Shown here piece after piece: positions 1 through 8,580 of a stretch of DNA of 64,000 bases (positions are counted from its first letter, which is position 1; every line of letters starts with the position of its first letter). The position numbers were made by a program, and so were the translations under genes. The notes below the pieces were generated by a model, which made no database searches, was not told the DNA's origin, and saw only the letters and a list, made by a program, of their open reading frames with translations. The DNA is from Aquipseudomonas alcaligenes (lineage in GTDB: Bacteria > Pseudomonadota > Gammaproteobacteria > Pseudomonadales > Pseudomonadaceae), in NCBI RefSeq assembly GCF_900156545.1, contig NZ_FTNW01000001.1, positions 682,001 to 746,000 on the forward strand. The letters are read 5' to 3'.

Positions 1-36
1 GCTCCACTGGAGATGTAAGACTCTTGGCGCCAAAGA

Positions 37-67
37 GCCCGTCCGCAGCAATGCCGGCGGGCTTTTT
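37..67 (+). terminator. Intrinsic terminator of a gene left of the window
   Basis: GCCCG (37-41) pairs with CGGGC (58-62), continued by CCG (43-45)/CGG (55-57) around one bulged base, and is followed by TTTTT. It probably ends a plus-strand gene lying mostly outside the window. An open frame reading Ala-Pro-Leu-Glu-Met-stop occupies bases 1-18, but that is too short to identify. Confidence 0.6.
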
Positions 68-92
68 GTTGGTCTGAGCAAATCGCAGGCAT

Positions 93-123
93 TAAAAAAG
101 CCGCCCCGGCGAACCGGGGCGGC
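93..123 (-). terminator. oprI terminator
   Basis: A perfect 10-bp stem (100-109 with 114-123, loop CGAA) is followed on the minus strand by a run of T (AAAAAA at 94-99 on plus). It lies 22 bases after the oprI stop codon. Confidence 0.85.
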
Positions 124-145
124 TTCTTCAAAGCCTTGGCAAGGA

Positions 146-397
146 TTACTTGCGGCTGGCTTTTTCCAGCATGCGCAGAGCGCGCTCGTTGGCTTCGTCA
201 GCGGTCTGCTGAGCCTTCTGAGCAGCGGCCAGAGCCTCGTCAGCCTTACGGTAGGCTTCGTCGGCACGAGCTTGAGCGCGGGCAGCGGCGTCTTCGGTAG
301 CGGTCAGACGGGCTTCGGTTTCTTTGGATACGCTGCTGCAACCGGTGGCCAGAACGGCGGCCAGAGCCAGAGCAGAGAATTTCAGAACGTTGTTCAT
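146..397 (-). CDS. oprI: Major outer membrane lipoprotein OprI (Lpp/Braun type)
   Basis: This 83-residue protein is the abundant small lipoprotein that anchors the outer membrane and forms a coiled-coil trimer. The signal peptide ends in the lipobox Leu-Ala-Thr-Gly-Cys, giving lipidated Cys20. The mature part is an uninterrupted alanine-rich heptad helix, and Lys83 is the C-terminal residue where Lpp family members may join peptidoglycan. Length and sequence match Pseudomonas OprI almost residue for residue (recalled). The start is backed by a strong AAGGGGA ribosome site at 402-410. The gene is monocistronic, between its own promoter and terminator. Confidence 0.98.
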   Translation of the reverse strand: MNNVLKFSALALAAVLATGCSSVSKETEARLTATEDAAARAQARADEAYRKADEALAAAQKAQQTADEANERALRMLEKASRK

Positions 398-432
398 CGT
401 GTTCCCCTTAAGGTGGACTTTCCATGAAAAGC

Positions 433-454
433 AATTTCCCGAGCGTGGGAAATT
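433..454 (-). other. Stem-loop in the oprI 5' leader
   Basis: Perfect 8-bp inverted repeat AATTTCCC (433-440)/GGGAAATT (447-454) with a 6-base loop. It lies just downstream of the predicted oprI transcription start, so it would form close to the 5' end of the mRNA. Such 5' hairpins protect some abundant outer-membrane-protein mRNAs; that role here is inference. Confidence 0.5.
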
Positions 455-465
455 AGCCGGGCTAC

Positions 466-493
466 ATACTACCCGTTACTTTTAGTAAGTAAA
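466..493 (-). promoter_or_regulatory. Predicted sigma-70 promoter of oprI
   Basis: On the minus strand TTTACT (488-493) is followed after 16 bases by TAGTAT (466-471), close to the -35/-10 consensus and about 70 bases before the oprI start codon. The rest of the 398-727 intergenic stretch shows no further gene; AT-rich runs at 510-565 could be upstream (UP-like) sequence for oprI. Confidence 0.6.
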
Positions 494-727
494 CTGGCCT
501 CGCGCAAGGGAAGCAAAAAAAACTTTGCTCCGATCTGTATCCGTCCTTTTTTGTTTAAAAAACATACAGTTCTGACGTTTGCAGGACCTCCCCCTGAACT
601 TTTGGTTGGAGTTGCAATTGGTACTCTGGTGCATTTCTGACGCGTGGCCGCTGCCGGCAGAGCTTGATAAGATTGCCCGCGCCAGATTTGGCAGGAAGCA
701 AACTCAGACAACGCCAAGGAAGTACCG

Positions 728-1990
728 ATGTCCAAACTCATCAAATGGGGTCTGCTGGCCATTCTGGCTGTTGCAATACTGATCAAGGTCTCTCTGTGGC
801 TTTCGGTGCGTTCAATCATGAACGACGCCATCGCGCAACTCTCTCCTGTCATGACGTTGAGCTACCAGGGCATCACGTCGTCGTTCAACGGTCGAGTGGG
901 TGTCGAGGGCATCAAGATCCGGGTGCCGATGATCAATGATGAATTTCGTGTCAGGCATGCCGAGCTCAGGTTCAAAAGCCTGGGAGAGCTGCTGTCCTTC
1001 AAGGAACGTCTAGCGGAGGGCAAGTTCCCCGAGCAGATGTCAGTCAGCCTGAAGGGCTTGGAAGTGGATGTGCATGGCGCCTTCATGGAGATGGTCCAGC
1101 AGGAGCCCGAGGAAGCGGATCTGGCCAGTGCCTGGTCCAGCGTCGCCTGTGGCAGCTCTCGGCAGATCGGCGTGGACGATCTCCTGGAGATGGGGTACCG
1201 GACGCTGGAGACTGACGCGGAGTTCTCCTATCTGTTCCAGCCTGGGCCTCAAACGCTGACCCTCAACATGACCGCTGACGTCCGTGATATGGGGGACTAC
1301 CGGCTGAGCCTATCGCTGGCCAACATGTCGGAGAAACCCGGGGATCTGCGGGTTAACCCGCCGCGCGTGTCGGCACTGGTAGCCGAAGTCAATGACAACC
1401 AGTATCAGCGCAAAATCAGTAGCTACTGCGCTGGTAAGCTCGGCCAGTCGGACGAGCAGTACCTGGAAACCTCAATCAGGCATCTGGACAAGGCTCTGCG
1501 CGCGCAGCGTGTTGCTCTGGCGCCAGAGTTGCTGGACGCACTGAAGGGCTACTACAAGGATCCGCAGTCGTTGCGCGTGGATCTGCGCCCAACTGAAGGT
1601 GCGACTCTGGATGGGTTGCAATTCTTCGAGGCCAAGGATGTGCTAGCGATGCTGCGCCCGGTTGTTCTCATCAACCAGCAGGCGGTGGAACCTCTCACTT
1701 TCACTTGGGTCGACCCCAAGGCTGCGGTATCGCCCTCCGGTAACGAACTGGTACGGGCAGAGGAGCAGGAGGTTCCTGACGGGCCACGCTACGACTTCGT
1801 GGATGTGCGCACATTGTCCGATCATGCGGGTAAGCGGCTACAGTTCATTACCTACGAAGGCACTTACTATCAGGGCGTGCTGCACAAGGTCGAGAATGGC
1901 AAGGTGTTCCTGACGGTGCAGATGGGGACCGGTTCCGCCGAGATGTTTCTTCGGCTGGAAAAGATCGATAAGGTAAGGGTGTTGTTTTGA
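728..1990 (+). CDS. Membrane-anchored periplasmic protein of unknown function
   Basis: I do not recognise this 420-residue protein. Residues about 5-26 form one hydrophobic N-terminal anchor, and the rest is soluble and probably periplasmic. The stretch after the anchor resembles the opening of AsmA/DUF945-like periplasmic proteins, but only weakly. The last 50 or so residues, rich in Gly, Lys and beta-prone runs (Tyr-Glu-Gly-Thr-Tyr-Tyr-Gln-Gly), look like a small SH3-like barrel. The start follows AAGGAAG. A GNAT gene begins 19 bases after the stop, so the two are likely cotranscribed. Confidence 0.8.
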   Translation: MSKLIKWGLLAILAVAILIKVSLWLSVRSIMNDAIAQLSPVMTLSYQGITSSFNGRVGVEGIKIRVPMINDEFRVRHAELRFKSLGELLSFKERLAEGKFPEQMSVSLKGLEVDVHGAFMEMVQQEPEEADLASAWSSVACGSSRQIGVDDLLEMGYRTLETDAEFSYLFQPGPQTLTLNMTADVRDMGDYRLSLSLANMSEKPGDLRVNPPRVSALVAEVNDNQYQRKISSYCAGKLGQSDEQYLETSIRHLDKALRAQRVALAPELLDALKGYYKDPQSLRVDLRPTEGATLDGLQFFEAKDVLAMLRPVVLINQQAVEPLTFTWVDPKAAVSPSGNELVRAEEQEVPDGPRYDFVDVRTLSDHAGKRLQFITYEGTYYQGVLHKVENGKVFLTVQMGTGSAEMFLRLEKIDKVRVLF

Positions 1991-2009
1991 TGCCTGTTGA
2001 GGAGATGAA

Positions 2010-2291
2010 ATGAGCGAGGGCGTGTCCATCCACCATGACCAGGCGGGTCATCAGTTCGAGGCTGTGATCGATGGTCACCGTGCCTACCTGGCCTACATGG
2101 ATCTGGGCAAGCAGACGCTAGACATCTATCGCACCTTCGTGCCGAATCCGTTGCGCGGGCGCGGCATTGCGGCGGCGCTGACCGAGCAGGCGCTGGAATA
2201 TGCCGAGGCCATGGGCTATACGGTAATTCCCTCCTGCTCCTACGTGGAGCGCTACTTGGAGCGCCGCCAGCGGCAACAGTCCAGGCACTGA
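2010..2291 (+). CDS. Small GNAT-fold N-acetyltransferase (YidJ/Gtn type)
   Basis: A 93-residue minimal GCN5-related acetyltransferase. The acetyl-CoA pyrophosphate loop is visible as Arg-Gly-Arg-Gly-Ile-Ala, preceded by the Thr-Phe-Val-Pro-Asn-Pro strand and followed by a long helix and a Ser-Cys-Ser-Tyr-Val segment, the usual layout of this one-domain family. The substrate is unknown. It starts 19 bases after the upstream gene with a good GAGGAG site, and ends just before a bidirectional terminator. Confidence 0.85.
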   Translation: MSEGVSIHHDQAGHQFEAVIDGHRAYLAYMDLGKQTLDIYRTFVPNPLRGRGIAAALTEQALEYAEAMGYTVIPSCSYVERYLERRQRQQSRH

Positions 2292-2303
2292 GCCTGGTCA
2301 AAG

Positions 2304-2331
2304 AAAAACGCCGGGCAATGCCCGGCGTTTT
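2304..2331. terminator. Bidirectional terminator between GNAT gene and DAHP synthase
   Basis: CGCCGGGC (2309-2316) pairs with GCCCGGCG (2320-2327), loop AAT. It is flanked by AAAAA on the left and TTTT on the right, so it can end transcription in both directions. Confidence 0.85.
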
Positions 2332-2346
2332 CGTTTCTGTCTGCCA

Positions 2347-3423
2347 TCAGCCGCGCTGGCGCTTGGGCAGCACGTCCTTGAGTTTGGCGTGCATGCTGCG
2401 CAGGGTCTTCTCGGTGGTGTCCCAGTCGATGCAGGCATCAGTGATGGAGACGCCGTACTTGAGGTCGCAGAGGTTCTTCGGAATCGCCTGGCTACCCCAG
2501 CCCAGGTGGCTTTCCACCATCAGACCGACGATGGAGTTGTTGCCTTCGAGGATCTGGTTGGCGACGTTTTCCATGACCAGCGGCTGCAGCGCCGGATCCT
2601 TATTGGAGTTGGCGTGGCTGCAGTCGACCATGATGTTCGGGCGAATCTTGGCCTTGGTCAGTTCCTGCTCGCAGATGGCGACGCTGACCGAGTCATAGTT
2701 GGGCTTGCCGTTGCCGCCGCGCAGTACCACATGGCCGTAGGCGTTGCCCTTGGTGGTGACGATGGAGACGCCACCTTCCTGGTTGATGCCGAGGAAGCGG
2801 TGCGGGCTGGAGACCGACTGCAGGGCGTTGATCGCCACGGTCAGGCCGCCGTCGGTGCCGTTCTTGAAGCCCACGGCGGACGACAGACCGGAGGCCATCT
2901 CGCGGTGCGTCTGGGATTCGGTGGTGCGGGCGCCGATGGCCGACCAGCTGATCAGGTCCTGCAGGTATTGCGGGGAGATCGGGTCGAGCGCCTCGGTGGC
3001 GGTCGGCAGACCCATCTCGGCCAGGTCGCGCAGCAGCTGGCGACCGATGTGCAGGCCATCCTGAATCTTGAACGAGTCATCCAGGTAGGGGTCGTTGATC
3101 AGGCCTTTCCAGCCGACCGTGGTGCGCGGTTTCTCGAAGTAGACGCGCATGACCAGGAACAGGCTGTCGGAGACCTCGGCGGCCAGTACCTTAAGCCGCT
3201 CGGCATACTCATGGGCGGCCTTGATGTCGTGGATCGAGCAGGGGCCGACCACCACGAACAGGCGGTGGTCCTTACCATCGAGAATGTCGCGTACCACTTG
3301 GCGACCATGGGCCACGGTGCGCTGAGCGGCTTCGGTGAGAGGGATTTCGCGCTTGAGCTGCGCCGGGGTGATCAGGGTTTCATTGGACGAAACGTTGAGA
3401 TCGTCAATCGGTAAATCAGCCAT
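2347..3423 (-). CDS. Class I 3-deoxy-7-phosphoheptulonate synthase (DAHP synthase)
   Basis: Catalyses condensation of phosphoenolpyruvate and erythrose 4-phosphate, the entry step of the shikimate pathway. The 358-residue protein has the class I signature Gly-Pro-Cys-Ser-Ile-His, the PEP-site Lys-Pro-Arg-Thr-Thr-Val-Gly-Trp-Lys-Gly, and Arg-Gly-Gly near the C-terminal third. I chose the Met at 3423 because homologues as I recall begin Met-Ala-Asp-Leu-Pro; an in-frame ATG at 3474 would add 17 residues. The feedback type (Tyr, Phe or Trp sensitive) cannot be assigned, so no aroF/G/H symbol is given. Confidence 0.95.
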   Translation of the reverse strand: MADLPIDDLNVSSNETLITPAQLKREIPLTEAAQRTVAHGRQVVRDILDGKDHRLFVVVGPCSIHDIKAAHEYAERLKVLAAEVSDSLFLVMRVYFEKPRTTVGWKGLINDPYLDDSFKIQDGLHIGRQLLRDLAEMGLPTATEALDPISPQYLQDLISWSAIGARTTESQTHREMASGLSSAVGFKNGTDGGLTVAINALQSVSSPHRFLGINQEGGVSIVTTKGNAYGHVVLRGGNGKPNYDSVSVAICEQELTKAKIRPNIMVDCSHANSNKDPALQPLVMENVANQILEGNNSIVGLMVESHLGWGSQAIPKNLCDLKYGVSITDACIDWDTTEKTLRSMHAKLKDVLPKRQRG

Positions 3424-3544
3424 CGTGGTACTCGTCAGGTCACGGGAGCCGAGCGCCTCTTCAGGCGAAATCATGGGGCGCAGCGGGGGATGGGAACCTT
3501 AACGCGTTCCAGGCCGCCTAGACAATGGGCGGAACCGGCCGGTA

Positions 3545-3967
3545 TCAGTGTATCTGAGCACCAGGAAACTCGGCCGCGTGCAGGGCGATCCATTCGCGCG
3601 CGACCGTCTCGACCTCCAGTGCAGTGCCAAGCTCCTGTTCGCGCTGGTGGCGGTAGTGCTCGATCTGGCAGACCTGCTCGACCATGCGCGCGCGGAACAG
3701 GGTGTCTTCGTCGATGAAGGCGATGCCCACCAGATAGCTGTCTTCCTGCTGCTTGCGGCACCAGGCCACCACGCCCGGATAGCGAGCCTGCTCGCCGAGC
3801 AGCGGGATGCGCAGCTCGACGGCGGTGCCTTTGCGAAATCCCTTGCTGGAATTGCACGCCACACCGCCCAGGCTGATATTGTTCAGCCTCTGTCGCGGCA
3901 GGAACGCATGTTTGCGCTGGACCAGTTCCACTGGCATGTCGCTGGGGTGACGCAGGAAACGACGCAT
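3545..3967 (-). CDS. PilZ-domain protein (putative c-di-GMP receptor)
   Basis: A 140-residue single PilZ domain with a C-terminal helical tail. The N-terminal Arg-Arg-Phe-Leu-Arg-His-Pro is the Arg-x3-Arg c-di-GMP binding motif, and Asn-Ile-Ser-Leu-Gly-Gly is the (D/N)xSxxG loop, so ligand binding should be intact. The target is unknown. The chosen ATG (3965-3967) has GGAG 8 bases upstream. Its start codon overlaps that of the divergent thioredoxin-like gene. A longer start at 3988 would add seven residues. Confidence 0.85.
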   Translation of the reverse strand: MRRFLRHPSDMPVELVQRKHAFLPRQRLNNISLGGVACNSSKGFRKGTAVELRIPLLGEQARYPGVVAWCRKQQEDSYLVGIAFIDEDTLFRARMVEQVCQIEHYRHQREQELGTALEVETVAREWIALHAAEFPGAQIH

Positions 3968-4352
3968 GGTGAATACTCCGGATGCCATTCATTTGACATC
4001 ACTCGTGGACAGTATAGTGCCCAGCCTGGAATTGACCGACTTCGACGCCGACCGTCGGTTGCTGGAGCTGCCGGGGCGCTCCCTGCTGATATTTACCAGC
4101 ACAGGTTGTGCCAGCTGCCGCTGGGCGCGGCGCGAACTGCCAAAGATGGCGCTTGGCGTCGATCGTCTGTGCTGGGTGGATGCCGCCGAGAATGGTGGCC
4201 TGGTTCAGCGCTATGGCGTTTTTCACTTGCCCAGCCTGTTTCTGATCGAAGAAGGCCAATTCCTTGGCGCCCTGCATGTACCGCTACGTCTGGCCGAACT
4301 GACTGACGCGCTGAACCAGGCGCGCCGTCGGATACCTGAGGAGCTTCCCTGA
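3966..4352 (+). CDS. Thioredoxin-fold protein with CxxC motif
   Basis: A 128-residue protein with a thioredoxin core: a beta strand (Ser-Leu-Leu-Ile-Phe) leading into Thr-Gly-Cys-Ala-Ser-Cys, then cis-Pro in Phe-His-Leu-Pro-Ser-Leu. No signal peptide is visible, so it is probably cytoplasmic. AGGAAA precedes the ATG at 3966, but a TTGACA sequence inside the first codons (from about 3990) hints that a shorter form from a downstream start is possible. Its stop overlaps the panE-like start by one base, implying translational coupling. Confidence 0.75.
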   Translation: MVNTPDAIHLTSLVDSIVPSLELTDFDADRRLLELPGRSLLIFTSTGCASCRWARRELPKMALGVDRLCWVDAAENGGLVQRYGVFHLPSLFLIEEGQFLGALHVPLRLAELTDALNQARRRIPEELP

Positions 4353-5287
4353 TGCAGCGCTTGCGCATTGGCATTGTCGGCACCGGTGCCATCGGTGGTT
4401 TCTATGGCCTTATGCTGGCAAAGGCCGGGCATGATGTGCACTTTCTGCTGCGCAGCGAGTACCAGGCGGTAGTTGCCAACGGTCTGCGCCTGAACAGCGC
4501 GGTACATGGTCAGTTGCACCTGCAACCGGTTCAGGCCTGGGGGGATCCGGCTGAGATGCCGCCCTGTGACTGGTTGCTGGTGGGGGCCAAGACCACCAGC
4601 AATGCGCAGTTGGCGCCCGTGATCACCCGGCTGTCGCGGCCGGGCGCCAAGGTGGTGCTGTTGCAGAATGGCCTGGCTGTGGAAGAGCAGCTGCGCCCCT
4701 TGCTGCCGCACAACCTGCACCTGCTCGGCGGGCTCTGTTTCATCTGCACGCATCGCGCCGCACCCGGTGTGATCGAGCACCAGGCCCTGGGGGCGGTGAA
4801 TATGGGCTATCACTCCGGGCCGGCACGCGCAGGCGAGAGCCTGGCGATCGTGGAGGAGGGCGCCGAGCTGTTTCGTTCGGCAGGTCTGGAGTCTGTCGCC
4901 ATGGCCGATCTGCAGCAGGCGCGCTGGCAGAAACTGGTGTGGAACGTGCCGTATAACGGGCTGTCGGTGCTGCTTGGCGCTGGCACCACGCGCCTGATGG
5001 CCAATGCCGATAGCCGAGCGCTGATCCTCGAGTTGATGCGCGAGGTGGTGCAGGGAGCTGCAGCCTGTGGGCAAGTGTTGCCAGAGGGCTACCCAGAGAA
5101 ACTGCTGGCCACGACCGAGCGTATGCCGGACTACCTTCCCAGTATGTACCACGATTTCCAGCACAAGCGCCCGCTGGAGCTGCAGGCCATCTATGCCGCG
5201 CCGTTGGCTGCGGCTGCCGCGGCGGGTTGTGAACTGCCGAAGATGCGTATGCTGCACCAGGCCCTGCGTTTTCTGGATGCCGGCTGA
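4352..5287 (+). CDS. panE: 2-dehydropantoate 2-reductase family protein
   Basis: Family members reduce ketopantoate to pantoate with NADPH in pantothenate synthesis. The 311-residue protein starts with a Rossmann motif Gly-Thr-Gly-Ala-Ile-Gly-Gly and has the family Gly-Ala-Lys-Thr and Leu-Gln-Asn-Gly segments. Lys in the Trp-Gln-Lys-Leu-Val-Trp-Asn stretch is the family's catalytic lysine region. Pseudomonads often carry several paralogues, so the pantothenate role is probable, not certain. Translationally coupled to the thioredoxin-like gene (TGATG). Confidence 0.85.
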   Translation: MQRLRIGIVGTGAIGGFYGLMLAKAGHDVHFLLRSEYQAVVANGLRLNSAVHGQLHLQPVQAWGDPAEMPPCDWLLVGAKTTSNAQLAPVITRLSRPGAKVVLLQNGLAVEEQLRPLLPHNLHLLGGLCFICTHRAAPGVIEHQALGAVNMGYHSGPARAGESLAIVEEGAELFRSAGLESVAMADLQQARWQKLVWNVPYNGLSVLLGAGTTRLMANADSRALILELMREVVQGAAACGQVLPEGYPEKLLATTERMPDYLPSMYHDFQHKRPLELQAIYAAPLAAAAAAGCELPKMRMLHQALRFLDAG

Positions 5288-5337
5288 GCGCTGCTAAGCT
5301 CAACACTGGGCCCTAGCAGGAAGTCAGGGAGGCAACC

Positions 5338-5823
5338 ATGCTGCGCTCCATTCTCTACGCCACCGACCTGGGGCTTTATGCGCCTTATGTGCTGCAGCAC
5401 GCCCTGTCCCTGGCCAAGGCCTTTGGTGCTGAGCTGCATGTGGTCCACGCAGTCGAGCCGATGGGGTTGTTCGCCGAGTCGGTGCTGCAGACCTACCTGG
5501 ACGAAAAGACCCTGCAGGAATTGCGCAGCAAGGGCTTGTCCCGGGTGATGGCGAGTATCGAATTGCGCGTGCTGGAGGGCTTTCGCGACGAGATGGGCGA
5601 GGCCCAGCAGGACATGCAGATGATCCGCAGCGTGCGCGTGGCGCAGGGCGATCCGCCGCAGGTGATTCTCGACGAGGCGCGGAAACTCGGTGCCGATCTG
5701 CTGGTCGTAGGCAGTCACAGCCATGGCGCGGCACAGGAAATTCCGCTGGGGAGGACCGCAGCTCGCCTGCTGCAACTGTCAGAGACGCCGGTCTATCTGG
5801 TGCCCATGTTGCAACACCGCTAG
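5338..5823 (+). CDS. Universal stress protein (UspA family, ATP-binding type)
   Basis: A single 161-residue Usp domain. The C-terminal Gly-Ser-His-Ser-His-Gly followed nine residues later by Gly-Arg-Thr matches the G-2x-G-9x-G(S/T)-type ATP-binding loop with minor spacing differences. It begins Met-Leu-Arg-Ser-Ile-Leu-Tyr-Ala-Thr-Asp, the standard first strand. RBS GGGAGG lies at about 5326. It sits 50 bases after the panE-like gene and may be read with it. Physiological role unknown. Confidence 0.9.
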   Translation: MLRSILYATDLGLYAPYVLQHALSLAKAFGAELHVVHAVEPMGLFAESVLQTYLDEKTLQELRSKGLSRVMASIELRVLEGFRDEMGEAQQDMQMIRSVRVAQGDPPQVILDEARKLGADLLVVGSHSHGAAQEIPLGRTAARLLQLSETPVYLVPMLQHR

Positions 5824-5951
5824 CGGCGCTTATCGCCAAGCGTTAGACGAACGGCATGCATAGCTCAGAAAATCGTCTAGTTTTATCTCTGAACCGTTAA
5901 TATGGTTATATCGCTGCATTGGCCAATTCGCGCAGCGTCTATCTGCTTTGA

Positions 5952-6935
<984 letters not shown>

Positions 6936-6947
6936 GTAACAGGACAA

Positions 6948-6979
6948 GAAAAAGCCCGGCGATTGCCGGGCTTTTTTCG
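6948..6979. terminator. Bidirectional terminator between cysB and cysH
   Basis: AAGCCCGGC (6952-6960) pairs with GCCGGGCTT (6965-6973), with A-run before and T-run after, serving both convergent genes. Confidence 0.9.
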
Positions 6980-6980
6980 T

Positions 6981-7715
6981 TCAAGCCTTGGCAATCACGT
7001 TGCCGGCGTGAAGGCCGCACTCTTTCTGGGTTTCCTCTTCCCACCACCAGCGCCCCTCGCGCTCGTGCTGGTTTGGCAGCACAGGGCGCGTGCAGGGTTC
7101 GCAGCCGATGCTGATGAAGCCGCGTTCGTGCAGGCTGTTGTAAGGCAGTTCCAGCATGCGGATATAGGCCCAGACTTCCTCGCTGCTCATCTGTGCCAAC
7201 GGGTTGAACTTGTACAGCGGCTGCTGCGGCGAGGAGAAGGCGGCATCCAGCTCGAGCACGGCGACCTGGCTGCGAGTGCCCGGGCTCTGGTCGCGGCGCT
7301 GCCCGGTGGCCCAAGCCTTGACCGTGGCCAGCTTGCGCTTGAGTGGCTCGATCTTGCGAGTGCCGCAGCACTCTCCATGGCCGTCCTTGTAGAAACTGAA
7401 CAGGCCTTTCTCGCGCACCAGGTCCTGCAGCTTCTCGGCATTCGGGCTCATCACCTCGATCGTGATGCCGTAGTGCTCGCGCACCTGCTCGATGAAGCGG
7501 TAGGTCTCCGGGTGCAGCCTGCCGGTATCGAGGGTGAACACCTTGACCTGCTTGTTGAGTTTCCAGGCCATGTCCAGCAACACCACATCCTCGGCGCCGC
7601 TGAAGGAGATCCACAGCTCGTCGCCGAAGTGTTCGAAGGCAAGCTTGAGAATGTCCTGAGGGGATTTGTTGGCATAGGCCGCTGCCAGTTCGGCAACGTT
7701 GAAGGTTTGGCTCAT
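6981..7715 (-). CDS. cysH: Adenylyl-sulfate (APS) reductase, iron-sulfur type
   Basis: Reduces activated sulfate to sulfite using thioredoxin. The 244-residue protein has the phosphosulfate-binding Ser-Phe-Ser-Gly-Ala-Glu-Asp loop, the paired cysteines Cys116-Cys117 and Cys205-x2-Cys208 that ligate a [4Fe-4S] cluster, and the catalytic Cys233 in Glu-Cys-Gly-Leu-His. The four cluster cysteines mark it as an APS reductase rather than an enterobacterial PAPS reductase. The 188-base divergent region to thrH holds its promoter and probably CysB sites (AT-rich 7770-7830). Confidence 0.96.
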   Translation of the reverse strand: MSQTFNVAELAAAYANKSPQDILKLAFEHFGDELWISFSGAEDVVLLDMAWKLNKQVKVFTLDTGRLHPETYRFIEQVREHYGITIEVMSPNAEKLQDLVREKGLFSFYKDGHGECCGTRKIEPLKRKLATVKAWATGQRRDQSPGTRSQVAVLELDAAFSSPQQPLYKFNPLAQMSSEEVWAYIRMLELPYNSLHERGFISIGCEPCTRPVLPNQHEREGRWWWEEETQKECGLHAGNVIAKA

Positions 7716-7903
7716 CGGGCGGGCTTCCTGGTGATCGGCGCTCGGGCGCTCTGTGGCGAGAATGTTAACAAGAAAGCTTTTATGCGCCTAAATAACCAAA
7801 TCGGAGTCTTACTGCTGCTTTCGGATATAAAAGGCGCGTTGCGCCCGCTCTGGTGAATCGCTAGAGTGCCGGCTTTCTTCATTCAGACCGTTAGGAGTCT
7901 CCC

Positions 7904-8521
7904 GTGGAAATCGCCTGCCTCGACCTCGAAGGTGTACTGGTTCCGGAAATCTGGATCGCCTTCGCCGAAAAAACCGGTATCGAAGCGCTCAAGGCGACTA
8001 CCCGCGACATTCCCGACTACGACGTGCTGATGAAGCAGCGTCTGCGCATCCTCGACGAGCACGGCCTGAAGCTGAAGGATATTCAGGAAGTGATCGCCAC
8101 CCTGAAGCCGCTGGAAGGCGCCGTCGAGTTCGTCGACTGGCTGCGCGAGCGTTTCCAGGTGGTGATCCTCTCCGACACCTTCTACGAGTTCTCCCAGCCG
8201 CTGATGCGCCAGCTGGGCTTCCCGACCCTGCTGTGCCACAAGCTGATCACCGACGAAACCGATCGCGTGGTGGGCTACCAGCTGCGCCAGAAGGATCCCA
8301 AGCGTCAGTCGGTGATTGCCTTCAAGAGCCTTTACTATCGTGTGATTGCCGCCGGCGACTCCTACAACGACACCACCATGCTCGCCGAGGCCCATGCGGG
8401 CATTCTGTTCCACGCGCCGGACAACGTGATCCGCGAGTTCCCGCAGTTCCCGGCGGTGCACACCTATGAAGACCTCAAGCGCGAGTTCCTCAAGGCATCC
8501 AATCGCGAGCTGAGCCTGTAA
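7904..8521 (+). CDS. thrH: ThrH phosphoserine phosphatase / homoserine phosphotransferase
   Basis: A HAD-superfamily enzyme able to dephosphorylate phosphoserine and to transfer the phosphate to homoserine. At 205 residues it equals the P. aeruginosa enzyme. Motif I is Asp7-Leu-Glu-Gly, with Glu9 in place of the usual second Asp, characteristic of ThrH. Motif II is Ser-Asp-Thr in Ile-Leu-Ser-Asp-Thr, and motif III is Gly-Asp-Ser-Tyr-Asn-Asp. RBS TTAGGAG precedes the ATG. Ends in a strong terminator. Confidence 0.97.
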   Translation: MEIACLDLEGVLVPEIWIAFAEKTGIEALKATTRDIPDYDVLMKQRLRILDEHGLKLKDIQEVIATLKPLEGAVEFVDWLRERFQVVILSDTFYEFSQPLMRQLGFPTLLCHKLITDETDRVVGYQLRQKDPKRQSVIAFKSLYYRVIAAGDSYNDTTMLAEAHAGILFHAPDNVIREFPQFPAVHTYEDLKREFLKASNRELSL

Positions 8522-8538
8522 GCTTCGCCGCAATGAAG

Positions 8539-8563
8539 AGGCCCGCATCTGCGGGCCTTTTTT
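8539..8563 (+). terminator. thrH terminator
   Basis: AGGCCCGC (8539-8546) pairs with GCGGGCCT (8551-8558), followed by a T run. Confidence 0.85.
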
Positions 8564-8580
8564 GTGGGCGCTCGTTGGGA

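Noticed and set aside
2389-3414. A 341-residue plus-strand frame over the DAHP synthase
   Set aside because: Shadow of a fully motif-supported minus-strand enzyme.
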